From assembly GCF_022346885.1 (NCBI RefSeq), contig NZ_JAKRNK010000001.1:372001-436000 (forward strand): a DNA stretch of 64,000 nt. The letters run 5' to 3'. The position numbers and the translations under genes were made by a program. The notes below the pieces were generated by a model that did not search any database, was not told where the DNA came from, and saw only the letters and a list, made by a program, of their open reading frames with translations. Positions 55,134-63,573 of the stretch are shown here, in pieces. Origin of the DNA: Paenibacillus sp. ACRRX. GTDB lineage: Bacteria > Bacillota > Bacilli > Paenibacillales > Paenibacillaceae. Within the stretch, counting starts at the first letter, position 1. Each line of letters opens with the position of its first letter.

Positions 55134-55733
55134 ATGAGTAACGATTTCTTGGCCGCGGTCAAACAAAGACGAACATTCTATGCGATCAGCAAAGAAACAA
55201 CTGTGAGTGACGAGCGGATTGAAGCGCTTGTAGGAGAGGCAGTCTTACATACTCCTTCTTCTTTTAACTCGCAAAGCGCAAGAGTAGTTGTCCTGCTAAA
55301 GGAACAGCATGATAAGTTGTGGGATTTGACAACCGAGACGCTGCGCCAGATCGTGCCAGCAGACAACTTCGGTCCGACAGCAGACAAGATGAAGGGGTTC
55401 CGCAGTGGCTATGGAACCGTACTATTTTTTGAAGATCAGGCTGTCATCCAATCTTTGCAAGAGAAATTTGCCGCGTACAGCGACAACTTTCCGATTTGGT
55501 CACAGCAATCGTCAGGGATGCTGCAGTTTGTCGTATGGACAGCATTAGAGCAAGAAGGCCTCGGCGCTTCGCTCCAACACTACAATCCTTTAATAGACGA
55601 ACAAGTACGACAAGAGTGGGGTCTTCCAGGTGATTGGAAATTAATCGCACAGATGCCATTTGGTCAACCAGCAGCGCAGCCTGGCGAAAAGGCATTCCAA
55701 CCGTTGGAAAGTCGCTTAAAGGTGTATAAATAA
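55134..55733 (+). CDS. Nitroreductase-family protein, second paralogue
   Basis: A 199-residue FMN oxidoreductase of the Frm2/YdfN type. RRTFYA, HTPSSFNSQSARVVVL and EGLGASLQHYNPLIDEQ align along the full length with the nitroreductase at 48628. AAGGAGCG precedes the ATG. Unlike its paralogue it has no DsbA-like partner. A palindromic TATGC-AAA-GCATA near 55108 might be its operator. Confidence 0.84.
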   Translation: MSNDFLAAVKQRRTFYAISKETTVSDERIEALVGEAVLHTPSSFNSQSARVVVLLKEQHDKLWDLTTETLRQIVPADNFGPTADKMKGFRSGYGTVLFFEDQAVIQSLQEKFAAYSDNFPIWSQQSSGMLQFVVWTALEQEGLGASLQHYNPLIDEQVRQEWGLPGDWKLIAQMPFGQPAAQPGEKAFQPLESRLKVYK

Positions 55734-55762
55734 TTATAAACGGTCCTTTTGGAGTTGAATAG

Positions 55763-55790
55763 AAATCCGTGCTGAACACAGCACGGATTT
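55763..55790 (+). terminator. Intrinsic terminator after nitroreductase 2
   Basis: AAATCCGTGCTG (55763-55774) pairs exactly with CAGCACGGATTT (55779-55790), then TTTT. Confidence 0.88.
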
Positions 55791-55936
55791 TTTTAATTGA
55801 AGTGCATATTATGGTGACTATGATGATAAATGGAAGTTATAATAGCGTAAAACAATTAGTCTGACTAAGGTGTAAACACATATTTACGTCCAGATGTAAA
55901 GGTAGCCTAAGTTAGTCTAGTCAAAGGAGGATATAC

Positions 55937-56500
55937 ATGTTTAGTTATAATGTAAGCTCTGAGATACAGCTAAAGCTGCTCCAACCTGTCTACGCAGAAG
56001 AAATCTATGAAGTTACCAATCATAACCGAGACCATTTAAGAGAATGGCTACCATGGGTTGACAATATGAAAAGTGCCGATGACACTAAACAATTTATTGA
56101 AAGTGAGCTGCGGAAGTTTTCGAATAACAACGGATTTAATTGTGGTATGTATTATAACGATAAATTTGCAGGCTGCATTGGCTTCCATGAATTGGATTGG
56201 CGGAATCGGAAAACATCAATCGGATACTGGCTGGCAGCGGAGTATCAAGGTTTGGGTGTTGTAACAAGCGCGTGCAGAGAAATGATTACATATGCATTTG
56301 CGGAATATGGATTAAATCGGATTGAGATTAGAGCAGGGGAATATAATACGAAAAGCAGAGCGGTTCCCGAGCGGCTTGGATTTACCTATGAAGGCAGCAT
56401 TAGACAAGCGGAATGGTTGCATGATCGCTGTATCGATCATGCCGTTTATGGATTATTGGCAAGTGAATGGAAACCTGCGTCACATGCCATAGTGTTATAA
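55937..56500 (+). CDS. YdaF-like RimJ/RimL-type acetyltransferase
   Basis: A 187-residue GNAT protein. The segments IQLKLLQPVYAEEIYEVTNHNR, IGYWLAAEYQGLGVVTSACREMI (split; acetyl-CoA loop about 95-115) and KSRAVPERLGFTYEG match B. subtilis YdaF, annotated as a ribosomal-protein-serine acetyltransferase. AAAGGAGG before ATG. Actual target not proven. Confidence 0.82.
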   Translation: MFSYNVSSEIQLKLLQPVYAEEIYEVTNHNRDHLREWLPWVDNMKSADDTKQFIESELRKFSNNNGFNCGMYYNDKFAGCIGFHELDWRNRKTSIGYWLAAEYQGLGVVTSACREMITYAFAEYGLNRIEIRAGEYNTKSRAVPERLGFTYEGSIRQAEWLHDRCIDHAVYGLLASEWKPASHAIVL

Positions 56501-56660
56501 ATCACTCATCACGCATAACGTTTAAATAAAATAATTTCTGCTAAATGCCTACTGTAAGCTCCATGAATTGATGGAACCGTACATCAATTATCCATCTGGA
56601 GTCTCCTTGTAATACATGCACCTTGACCTTGTAACCGGGTGAGTAAGGAGGCAGCGCAAC

Positions 56661-58850
56661 ATGCGAGCGACAAGACAGCTCCCGACAAAGATTAAAGAGC
56701 AAGTGAAGACGACTATTTTATATTACGCATGGACGGATTTAAGCCTGGATAACCATTTTTGTGAGCAATGGTTAACCGTGACAGCGGACGAAGTGACAAT
56801 ATGGTCAGCGAGTGCAGCACTGGCCAATCAGATCCAGCTAGCGGATATAATCAATGCGCGCACGGTTGAGGCTATAGGCGGCGGCTCATTTATCGTTGAC
56901 CAGCATTCAGGCTCGCAGGTACTGCTGCGATATTCGGCAGGGCTTGCTGCCATGTTTGGCTATGCAGCCAAGCTGATCATGGCAGTCGTTCAAGATGACG
57001 TGCTGCCCGAAGCCTCAGAGAACGATTCACCACATGTGTGCTCGGTGTGCAGCGCAACATGGTCAAGTGGGGCCAGGTCTTGTCCAGCATGTAGAGACCA
57101 CCGCAGAGTGTTGTCGCGAATGCTCGGATATGCCAAGACCTACAAGAAGCAAATGACAGTAGCCGCCTCACTGCTTGTTGTAACAACGTTAATCGAGCTT
57201 ATTCCGCCCTATATTACTAAAATAATGGTAGACGACGTGCTTCAGCCTATGAACTTAGGTGGTGCTTTATTATGGCTTGTCATTGCGCTCGCGAGTACAG
57301 AGCTTGTGCTGGCACTAGGACAAATTGTTCGTGGATTTATAGGTGTCAGGATCGGCGCTAAGCTGATGGGAGAAATACGAACCGACATCTATAATGCGTT
57401 AATGGGGATGTCGCTCGCTTTTTTTGACAGGCGACAGACGTCCCAATTTATTGGCCGCGTCAATAACGATTCGGAAGCGATGCGTCAATTTCTGACGGAT
57501 GGTCTCATGTGGGTAGGAGGCAATGCTTTAAAGCTTATCGCCATTATCCTAGTTATGCTTACGCTGGACTGGAAATTAACTTTGTTGGCGGTGCTGCCTG
57601 TGCCGTTGATTATTTTATTTTCTGTGCGAATATGGCCTAAGGTTAGGCGGATGTGGTATCGACAGTGGCGTTCTATTTTTAGACTTAACGGTCAGGTAGG
57701 CGATTCTCTTTCTGGCATTCGTGTTGTTAAAGCATTTGGTCAGGAACAAGCAGAGAAGGAGCGGTATGCAGCAGCTAATAGGGATGCGGTTGTGCAAAAT
57801 GTGAAGGTAGATGGCTTATGGTCTGCTGTATTTCCGATATTTGCTTGGCTTGCGGGCTCAGGTGTGCTGCTGACGTGGTACTTCGGAGGGGACGCTGTCC
57901 TGCGAAATCAGATGACACTCGGTGTCTTGATGGCTTTTATTGCGTATTTAGGCATGTTTCTTGGACCGCTCCAGTGGTTCAGTCAAGCTGTAAATTGGAC
58001 GAATCAGGCATTATCGGCTGCAGATCGGGTATTTGAGATCATGGATACCCCTGTAGAAGTCGCTGACACAGCGCATGCGCTTGCACTTCATCAAGTACGC
58101 GGTGAAGTGAGATTTGAGCAGGTCAGCTACGGATATGAAGCGAACCGTACTGCGTTGAAAGAGATTGATCTCACCGTCAAAGCAGGAGAGATGATTGGTT
58201 TGGTCGGCCATTCCGGAGCTGGCAAGTCTACCTTTATTCATTTGCTGTGTCGATTCTATGATCCTGGCAGCGGCCGTATTCTGCTGGACGGCACGGATTT
58301 GCGGCATATTAGGCAGGAGGATTTGCGTCGGCACATCGGTATTGTTTTGCAGGAGACGTTTCTGTTTGACGGAACGATTGCGGAAAATATCGCATATTCC
58401 AAACCGGACGCTTCACCAATGGATATTATACGCGCTGCCAGCATCGCCAACGCACATGACTTTATCGTACGTCTGTCACATGGTTACGATACGCGAGTCG
58501 GTGAGCGAGGCCATCGCTTGTCAGGAGGCGAAAAGCAGCGGGTAGCGATTGCGCGTGCCATTATACATAATCCGCGTATTCTGATTCTTGATGAAGCTAC
58601 GGCATCTGTTGATACGAATACAGAACGGCAAATTCAAGAAGCCATTTCACAGTTGATCAAAGGTCGAACTACTTTTGCCATTGCCCACCGATTGTCCACA
58701 CTAAAAGATGCAGATCGGTTAGTCGTACTGGACCAAGGTCGTATTGCTGAGATAGGTACGCATGAAGAACTGATGAGCATTGGTGGGAAATATTTTAGCC
58801 TCGTGGAAGCTCAACAAGAACTATCAAGCGCAAGGGGGCGTCTGGTGTGA
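56661..58850 (+). CDS. ABC exporter with N-terminal zinc ribbon, partner of DUF1854 protein
   Basis: A 729-residue half-exporter. Residues 1-120 are an unusual N-terminal domain with PH-like strands (LTVTADEVTIWSASAAL). Residues about 127-150 hold two Cys pairs (CSVC, then CPAC) forming a zinc ribbon, then six membrane helices (about 165-450) with the ABC_membrane fold. The ATPase (about 480-715) has Walker A GHSGAGKST (515-523), Q-loop VLQETFLFDG, signature LSGGE (620-624), Walker B ILDEATASVD and the His switch in FAIAHRLST. TAAGGAGG before ATG. It overlaps the DUF1854 gene by four bases. NCBI-style family names link this pair to cyanophycin metabolism in proteobacteria, but no cyanophycin gene is seen here. 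Confidence 0.83.
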   Translation: MRATRQLPTKIKEQVKTTILYYAWTDLSLDNHFCEQWLTVTADEVTIWSASAALANQIQLADIINARTVEAIGGGSFIVDQHSGSQVLLRYSAGLAAMFGYAAKLIMAVVQDDVLPEASENDSPHVCSVCSATWSSGARSCPACRDHRRVLSRMLGYAKTYKKQMTVAASLLVVTTLIELIPPYITKIMVDDVLQPMNLGGALLWLVIALASTELVLALGQIVRGFIGVRIGAKLMGEIRTDIYNALMGMSLAFFDRRQTSQFIGRVNNDSEAMRQFLTDGLMWVGGNALKLIAIILVMLTLDWKLTLLAVLPVPLIILFSVRIWPKVRRMWYRQWRSIFRLNGQVGDSLSGIRVVKAFGQEQAEKERYAAANRDAVVQNVKVDGLWSAVFPIFAWLAGSGVLLTWYFGGDAVLRNQMTLGVLMAFIAYLGMFLGPLQWFSQAVNWTNQALSAADRVFEIMDTPVEVADTAHALALHQVRGEVRFEQVSYGYEANRTALKEIDLTVKAGEMIGLVGHSGAGKSTFIHLLCRFYDPGSGRILLDGTDLRHIRQEDLRRHIGIVLQETFLFDGTIAENIAYSKPDASPMDIIRAASIANAHDFIVRLSHGYDTRVGERGHRLSGGEKQRVAIARAIIHNPRILILDEATASVDTNTERQIQEAISQLIKGRTTFAIAHRLSTLKDADRLVVLDQGRIAEIGTHEELMSIGGKYFSLVEAQQELSSARGRLV

Positions 58851-59353
58851 GATCACAACGTGCGAATTGTGAAATCAAGGAATTGTCTCCCGCAAGCATG
58901 TCGCTGACACGTTCGATCGGCGGTATATTATCCGGCTGTATTGAAGGTAGAGCGTATGACGAATTAATTTTATATCGTACTTTTCCTGTTACAGACCCAG
59001 ACCATTATGTGTCGGTTCGAGACGGTAACGGAATTGAGCTGGGTATTATCGTGGAGCCCCAGGAATTGGACGAGGAGAGTCGATTTGAGCTTGCTAAGGA
59101 AATGCGATTGCGGTATTTTATGCCGCATGTAACGTGTATTCAAAGTGTGAGGTATATCCATGAAATGTGGATATGGCAGCTTGTTACGGACGCAGGACCA
59201 CTGCGGCTGATCATGCCTAACCTGCATGAACATATGCAAATGCACGGAGCTTCTCGTCTTCTGTTAACGGATGCTCAAGGGAGACAGTGTGAGATTGCTA
59301 ATATGGATGAATTAGGCCCGAGCAGCAAGAAGTGGTTAGCAGATGTGCTGTAG
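58847..59353 (+). CDS. DUF1854 domain protein
   Basis: A 168-residue protein starting at GTG 58847 inside the end of the ABC gene (GTGA overlap; AGGGGG upstream). The order RTFPVTDPDHYVSVRDGNG, GIIVEPQELDEESRFELAKE, RYFMPHVTCIQSV, LLLTDAQGRQCEIANMDEL is that of DUF1854, which accompanies this exporter class in many bacteria. No membrane helix; probably a cytosolic partner of the transporter. Function undetermined. Confidence 0.75.
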   Translation: MRSQRANCEIKELSPASMSLTRSIGGILSGCIEGRAYDELILYRTFPVTDPDHYVSVRDGNGIELGIIVEPQELDEESRFELAKEMRLRYFMPHVTCIQSVRYIHEMWIWQLVTDAGPLRLIMPNLHEHMQMHGASRLLLTDAQGRQCEIANMDELGPSSKKWLADVL

Positions 59354-59412
59354 CATGATTTTGACTATTCGATATGTGAAAAGGGCTACAATAAGGTTAA
59401 ATTGCATAGTTA

Positions 59413-59441
59413 TTGCTTTAGAAGGTTAGCTTCGCTATAAT
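59413..59441 (+). promoter_or_regulatory. Promoter of the MutS2-like leader
   Basis: TTGCTT (59413-59418), 17 bases, TATAAT (59436-59441); transcription should start near 59449. Confidence 0.65.
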
Positions 59442-59474
59442 AACAATTATATTGCACTTAAGGGAGAGACTTTA

Positions 59475-59498
59475 ATGTTGGTGACCGTTCTTAACTAA
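59475..59498 (+). CDS. Candidate leader peptide, 7 codons
   Basis: AGGGAGAG (59461-59468) precedes ATG 59475; the ORF is MLVTVLN then TAA. Its last codons and the base after (59487-59499) form one arm of a long inverted repeat whose partner is at 59591-59603. This is the position expected of a ribosome-monitored leader peptide. Expression unproven. Confidence 0.5.
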   Translation: MLVTVLN

Positions 59499-59684
59499 TC
59501 AAATTCCATATTGAGGCTTCTGTATATTGATGTTGTCTAATTTTTACAGATGACAACGTTTATTTTTATTGCGCAGAAGAGTACCTCGGAATTAGTTAAG
59601 AACAGCGGATATCATACAATGCCCTAGGTGTATACCTATCTTATTGACGCCATCATCCGTGCTGTGTTCAGCGCGGATTTTTTT
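59487..59684 (+). promoter_or_regulatory. Putative ribosome-mediated attenuator (arms 1-4)
   Basis: Arm 1 GTTCTTAACTAAT (59487-59499, inside the leader ORF) is the exact reverse complement of arm 2 ATTAGTTAAGAAC (59591-59603). The 3' part of arm 2 and what follows, ACAGCGGAT (59602-59610), can pair with ATCCGTGCTGT (59655-59665), leaving a two-base bulge. That segment is also the first arm of the terminator ATCCGTGCTG/CAGCGCGGAT (59655-59664, 59669-59678; one G-U) with seven T. So 1:2 pairing allows termination, and 2:3 pairing would prevent it. A smaller stem GTTGTC/GACAAC lies between arms 1 and 2. Confidence 0.6.
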
Positions 59685-59723
59685 GTTATTATGGCAGTTT
59701 ATTTAGGATAGGCAGCTCTATTT

Positions 59724-59761
59724 AAGGCAGGGAATGACGATGTCATTCTCTGCCTTTTTTT
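59724..59761 (+). terminator. Second intrinsic terminator just before the MutS2-like gene
   Basis: AAGGCAGGGAATGAC (59724-59738) pairs with GTCATTCTCTGCCTT (59742-59756; one G-U), followed by a T-run to 59761. It ends only 24 bases before the start codon, so it too must be passed to express the gene from the upstream promoter. Confidence 0.85.
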
Positions 59762-59784
59762 ATTTTGACAAGGAGGAATAGACA

Positions 59785-61866
59785 ATGAATAACACGCATT
59801 TGCAGCGCTTGGAATACGGAAAGATCAAAGAGGCACTTGAGTCTCATGCAGCTTCTTATCTTGGCAGGCAGCATATTGCAGATATGAAGCCACTTACCAA
59901 TCTGAAGGTAATCCGGCAGCAACTGGATGAAACGGCTGAGGCTAAGTTCATGCTGCAATCTGGGGCCAGTGTACCAATTCCTTCGCTAGAGGGGATCGAT
60001 CATATTTTAAGTCTGTTGGACACTGGCTATGTGTACAGCGAACAGGACTTTATGCATATGCATCAGTTTCTGCATAGCTGTGCGCAGCTCATGAAGTATA
60101 TGAGGGCTAAAGCTGCGATTGCCCCGCATGTTAGCGCCTATGCGATGGCGATGTTTGAGCTAACCGCACTGAAGTCCGAGATTGAGCGTTGTATTCATCA
60201 TGGTCGTGTTACTGATTATGCCAGTAAAGACTTGATGAAGGTGCGCAAACGGATCGCAGCGATGGAAGAGCGATTAAAAGGCAGATTAGCAGCGTTAATG
60301 AGCAGATACAGTTCTATATTGCAAGAACGGATCTTTAGCATGCGTAATGAACGATATGTCTTGCCGATCCGCAAGGAGCATCGGAAGCAAGTGAAAGGTA
60401 CGGTGCTGGATGAATCGGCAAGTGGCCAGACCGTATATATCGAACCTGCAGATATTATGCACCTCCAGCAGGAGCTTGCTGCCTATCGGGCGGAGGAAGC
60501 TCGAATTGAAGCTAAAGTGCTGAGCGAACTGACGGCTTACGCCGAGCAATACGCACATGAGATCCGTATTAATGTGGATACGGTAGGAGCTTATGATTAC
60601 TTGTTTGCAAAAGCGAAATATGCAATCTCCATTCAGGGAAGTAATGTTCAACTAAATGAGGCTGGCCGCTTACTCTTGAAGGAAGCACGGCATCCTTTGC
60701 TCGGAAGTATGGTTCCGCTTCAATTTGCGATCGGAGATACTTATCAGTCGCTTATCATTACGGGGCCTAACACGGGTGGCAAGACACTTGCACTTAAGAC
60801 GGTAGGCTTATTGACCGTCATGGTTCAGTCGGGCCTACTCGTTCCCGTTGCAGAAGGCAGCATGTTCGCCGTATTTGATCATATTGCAGTTGACATGGGG
60901 GATGGACAGAGCATTGAACATGCGCTCAGTACATTCTCAGCGCATATCCGTAATGTGATCGACATTTTACAGGTTGCCAATCACGCTACGTTAGTGCTCA
61001 TCGATGAAATGGCGTCGGGTACTGATCCTGGCGAAGGGGTAGGACTATCGATTGCGATATTGGAAGAGCTGCATCGCAGAGGAGCCACCGTGGTGGCAAC
61101 GACTCATTTTACAGAAATCAAAAACTTTGCCGGTACGACGCCAGGTTTCGAGAATGCACGCATGGCGTTTGATCCCGATACTTTGCAGCCAGCCTATCGT
61201 TTAGTGATCGGCGAGGCGGGGCAAAGCTACGCCTTCTTGATCGCCTTAAAATTAGGATTGCCTGTAAGCATTATTAATCGGTCACGTGAGCTCACTTCAG
61301 CAGAGTCAAAAGCAATAGGAGCTGCACAAGAGACAGGAGTTGAAGCAACAGCAGAAGATCACCCAGATGTGCACGAAATACACGTAGTACAAGACATGAA
61401 ACAAGAAATACAAATAATACACAAGAATTTAGTATCACATGAAACGTTAGAAGAAGCTATATCGCATGCTGTGTCCAAGCCAGAACGTGAAGCCACAAAA
61501 ACACCAGCAGGCAGCAAGCATATACAGGCCAGCAACAAGCTCCAGCAGAAACAGGAAAAGCAAGCTCAAATGGAAAAAGAGGTCCGCTATCAACTCGGTG
61601 ACAGCGTGCGCATTCCTTATCTGGGCAGGACTGGAATCGTTTGTGAGATGGAAGACAGCAAAGGGATTGTCGGCGTATTGATTATGAAGCAGAAGTGTAA
61701 AATCAACAAAAAGCGATTGGAGCTTCATGTGGAGGCAAAGGATCTCTACCCGGACAATTATGACTTGAGCATCGTCCTGGATACGAAGGAGAACCGTAAG
61801 AAGCGGAAACTGATGAGCCGCAAGCATGTGGAAGGATTGATGATTGAGATACAAGCAGAAGATTAA
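59785..61866 (+). CDS. MutS2-like ATPase lacking the Smr domain
   Basis: A 693-residue MutS-family ATPase. N-terminal core and lever region (about 1-290), clamp coiled coils, then the ABC-type ATPase: Walker A GPNTGGKT (about 328-335), DMGDGQSIEHALSTFSAH (signature), Walker B LVLIDEMASGTDPGEG (about 404-419) and ATTHF. A helical charged linker (500-600), then a KOW-like segment LGDSVRIPYLGRTGIV (about 605). It ends at about the point where the C-terminal Smr nuclease domain of ordinary MutS2 (about 785 aa) would begin. MutS2 proteins dissociate collided ribosomes or act on recombination intermediates. AAGGAGG lies eight bases before ATG, after tandem terminators. Confidence 0.85.
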   Translation: MNNTHLQRLEYGKIKEALESHAASYLGRQHIADMKPLTNLKVIRQQLDETAEAKFMLQSGASVPIPSLEGIDHILSLLDTGYVYSEQDFMHMHQFLHSCAQLMKYMRAKAAIAPHVSAYAMAMFELTALKSEIERCIHHGRVTDYASKDLMKVRKRIAAMEERLKGRLAALMSRYSSILQERIFSMRNERYVLPIRKEHRKQVKGTVLDESASGQTVYIEPADIMHLQQELAAYRAEEARIEAKVLSELTAYAEQYAHEIRINVDTVGAYDYLFAKAKYAISIQGSNVQLNEAGRLLLKEARHPLLGSMVPLQFAIGDTYQSLIITGPNTGGKTLALKTVGLLTVMVQSGLLVPVAEGSMFAVFDHIAVDMGDGQSIEHALSTFSAHIRNVIDILQVANHATLVLIDEMASGTDPGEGVGLSIAILEELHRRGATVVATTHFTEIKNFAGTTPGFENARMAFDPDTLQPAYRLVIGEAGQSYAFLIALKLGLPVSIINRSRELTSAESKAIGAAQETGVEATAEDHPDVHEIHVVQDMKQEIQIIHKNLVSHETLEEAISHAVSKPEREATKTPAGSKHIQASNKLQQKQEKQAQMEKEVRYQLGDSVRIPYLGRTGIVCEMEDSKGIVGVLIMKQKCKINKKRLELHVEAKDLYPDNYDLSIVLDTKENRKKRKLMSRKHVEGLMIEIQAED

Positions 61867-61972
61867 CGAATAGGTGAAGGATAGAAGAGAATAAAGGGGA
61901 TCATGTACAGTTAAACGAAGTGAAAAGAAATGTGCGCATGTAGAAGCTTGCGCTTGCGTTGACGGAGGAACA

Positions 61973-62050
61973 ATGAGCAGCGATAGAATTGATGAGCGGG
62001 AACTGCAAAGTAAAGCGGAAAGCTCGTCTTCTTCGCTGCCTATATGGTAA
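61973..62050 (+). CDS. Candidate 25-residue small ORF
   Basis: CGGAGGAAC lies directly before ATG 61973; the frame gives MSSDRIDERELQSKAESSSS then SLPIW and TAA. Hydrophilic, no family. It lies in the otherwise empty 61867-62135 interval. Only the strong ribosome binding site supports it. Confidence 0.3.
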   Translation: MSSDRIDERELQSKAESSSSSLPIW

Positions 62051-62135
62051 GCCTAAGCCGTTGGATGTTATGCTAGGTATTAATCCGTTTAAAGTCAATC
62101 TATATAAGTAACGGATGGGAAAGTGAGCATGTACA

Positions 62136-62474
62136 ATGATTGAGGTTACAGGTGCTATTGATAAGCAAGGAAGATGTAAGCATTATCATCAAGAAATGGA
62201 CGTTGTAGCTATTAAATTTAAATGTTGCAACATCTATTATGGTTGTTATTTTTGTCATGAGGATTCAGCGAATCACCCTGCGGTTACCTGGCCTAAGCAA
62301 GAGTGGGACAGTAAAGCGATACACTGCGGTAATTGTCAGACTGAGCTGACGATCCAGACGTATCTTAACAGCAATTATCGCTGTCCTGTGTGTCAGTTTC
62401 AGTTTAATCCGAAGTGCGCGAACCATTCACATCTTTACTTTGAAGCGGACTCCGTATCTACATGCAACCTATAA
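62136..62474 (+). CDS. CHY-type zinc finger protein
   Basis: A 112-residue Cys/His-rich protein. GRCKHYHQEMDVVAIKFKCC, then YYGCYFCHED, then CGNCQTELTI and CPVCQFQFNPKCANH show the CHY-zinc-finger order that binds three zinc ions. In bacteria this domain occurs as a stand-alone protein of unknown role. The ribosome binding site is weak (GGGAAAG 20 bases before). Monocistronic with its own terminator. Confidence 0.82.
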   Translation: MIEVTGAIDKQGRCKHYHQEMDVVAIKFKCCNIYYGCYFCHEDSANHPAVTWPKQEWDSKAIHCGNCQTELTIQTYLNSNYRCPVCQFQFNPKCANHSHLYFEADSVSTCNL

Positions 62475-62483
62475 CGGATACAG

Positions 62484-62522
62484 AATACCGTGTCTTTCGA
62501 TCAGTTCGAAAGACACGGTATT
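62484..62522. terminator. Bidirectional terminator between CHY finger and sodC
   Basis: Perfect 17-bp arms (62484-62500, 62506-62522) containing ACCGTGTCTTTCGA; loop of five bases. Confidence 0.85.
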
Positions 62523-62573
62523 TGCTGTATCCAGCTGCACTGTAAAGTTTAAGAAGCACTGACTGGTCACATA

Positions 62574-63116
62574 TTACTGCTCTTGAACAGTCCCGCACGC
62601 AATTCGATCACCGGAGTTTCCGGAAGGGTCTGTTATGTAGTCATCCGCTTTGGCATGAATAATAATAGAGGTCCCCCCAGACTTCAGTAGAGAGTTGGGT
62701 TGATCTTTCACTAAAGTGACCGTTTTGGTGGAGAGGCTTGCTTTTACGGTGCCATAAGTCCCTACTTCAATGTTGGGCAGATCTCCGCTGTGGAATCCTT
62801 TAGGATTGTGAAATCCGTGCTCTTTGTGCTGGGGATTCAAATGGGCTCCGGCCGTCTTGAAATCAGGAGTATCACATCGACCTGTCTCGTGAAAATGGAT
62901 CGCGTGTATGCCAGGCGTCAGATTGCGAGCCTCGATGGAGAGATGTACGGTATCCCCTGATTGCGTAAGGCGAGCAGTTCCGATTGCTGCTCCTTCGTTG
63001 TTGATCATATTCACGGTTATTTCGGGCTGCTTGGCTTCAGCTAGAGCTGTACTGTTAGCACAGGCGCTTAACAGGAATCCGCTCAATAGTAGACTCGTCA
63101 TTGCTAACTTGTTCAT
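62574..63116 (-). CDS. sodC: Cu/Zn superoxide dismutase lipoprotein (SodC/YojM-like)
   Basis: A 180-residue exported lipoprotein with lipobox LSAC (Cys19). The Greek-key barrel has all classical ligands: the copper pair in IHFHETGRC, bridging His in GAHLNP, zinc residues in the HKEHGFHNPKGFHSGDLP stretch (His, His, Asp) and the final copper His in IIIHAKADDY. The disulfide pair is Cys of GRCDTP and Cys of IACGTV. It should remove superoxide outside the membrane. Rv-oriented; AAGGAGG-type site before ATG. Confidence 0.88.
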   Translation of the reverse strand: MNKLAMTSLLLSGFLLSACANSTALAEAKQPEITVNMINNEGAAIGTARLTQSGDTVHLSIEARNLTPGIHAIHFHETGRCDTPDFKTAGAHLNPQHKEHGFHNPKGFHSGDLPNIEVGTYGTVKASLSTKTVTLVKDQPNSLLKSGGTSIIIHAKADDYITDPSGNSGDRIACGTVQEQ

Positions 63117-63573
63117 CGTGTCCTCCTTGGAATGTGACTTCCATACTAGTGTTTACCTATTTTCAATAAAGAAAACGGAGGGAGACGGAATGACATCCAA
63201 ATGGTTGTAGCAAGCCGTATGTCATGATATACAAGTTAGGAGCGCGGTCAGTTCATTTAGCAAGCGATCATTCATAATCGGACCATCATAATTCCATCTG
63301 CCGTCAATTAGGTTGGCTGCCATATTGAGCTGCGTCCATTTAGCTAGCATAGTGTCGAATGGAATTTATTCTGAATATTCCCAGTAGACAGATGAAACTT
63401 ATGCATTTACAGCTATAAAGGTAGAGCTGGGGAAGGGTTGCCGTTATAATAACATTGATAATGAGAATCAACATCAACATCTGTTAAATAAGAGTAGTCT
63501 GGAATAGATGTGCTTAGGGAACAGAGCTATCCGGTGAACAAGGTGAACAGGCTCAGGCAGGAGGGGTGGCAAG
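63117..63573. other. Intergenic region between sodC and the edge regulator
   Basis: About 455 bases without a clear gene. GGAGGGAGA followed by a 6-codon frame MTSKWL (63190-63210) is noted only as a possible leader. Otherwise it contains the Fur-like box and promoter region of the next gene. Confidence 0.4.
63456..63470 (+). promoter_or_regulatory. Fur-like box upstream of the edge regulator
   Basis: TGATAATGAGAATCA fits TGATAATnATTATCA at 12 of 14 positions; a TATAAT lies at 63445-63450 directly before it, so the box would cover the transcription start. Confidence 0.6.

Noticed and set aside
59487-59603. A miniature inverted-repeat transposable element
   Set aside because: The 13-bp inverted repeat has no flanking target-site duplication that I can see, and its arms fit the leader ORF and terminator pairing.
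59354-59784. T-box or other tRNA-sensing leader before the MutS2-like gene
   Set aside because: The T-box core AGGGTGGNACCGCG is absent, and the 7-codon ORF with alternative hairpins fits attenuation better.
63190-63210. Six-codon leader peptide MTSKWL with GGAGGGAGA
   Set aside because: No associated terminator or alternative hairpin, and the next gene starts more than 360 bases further on.
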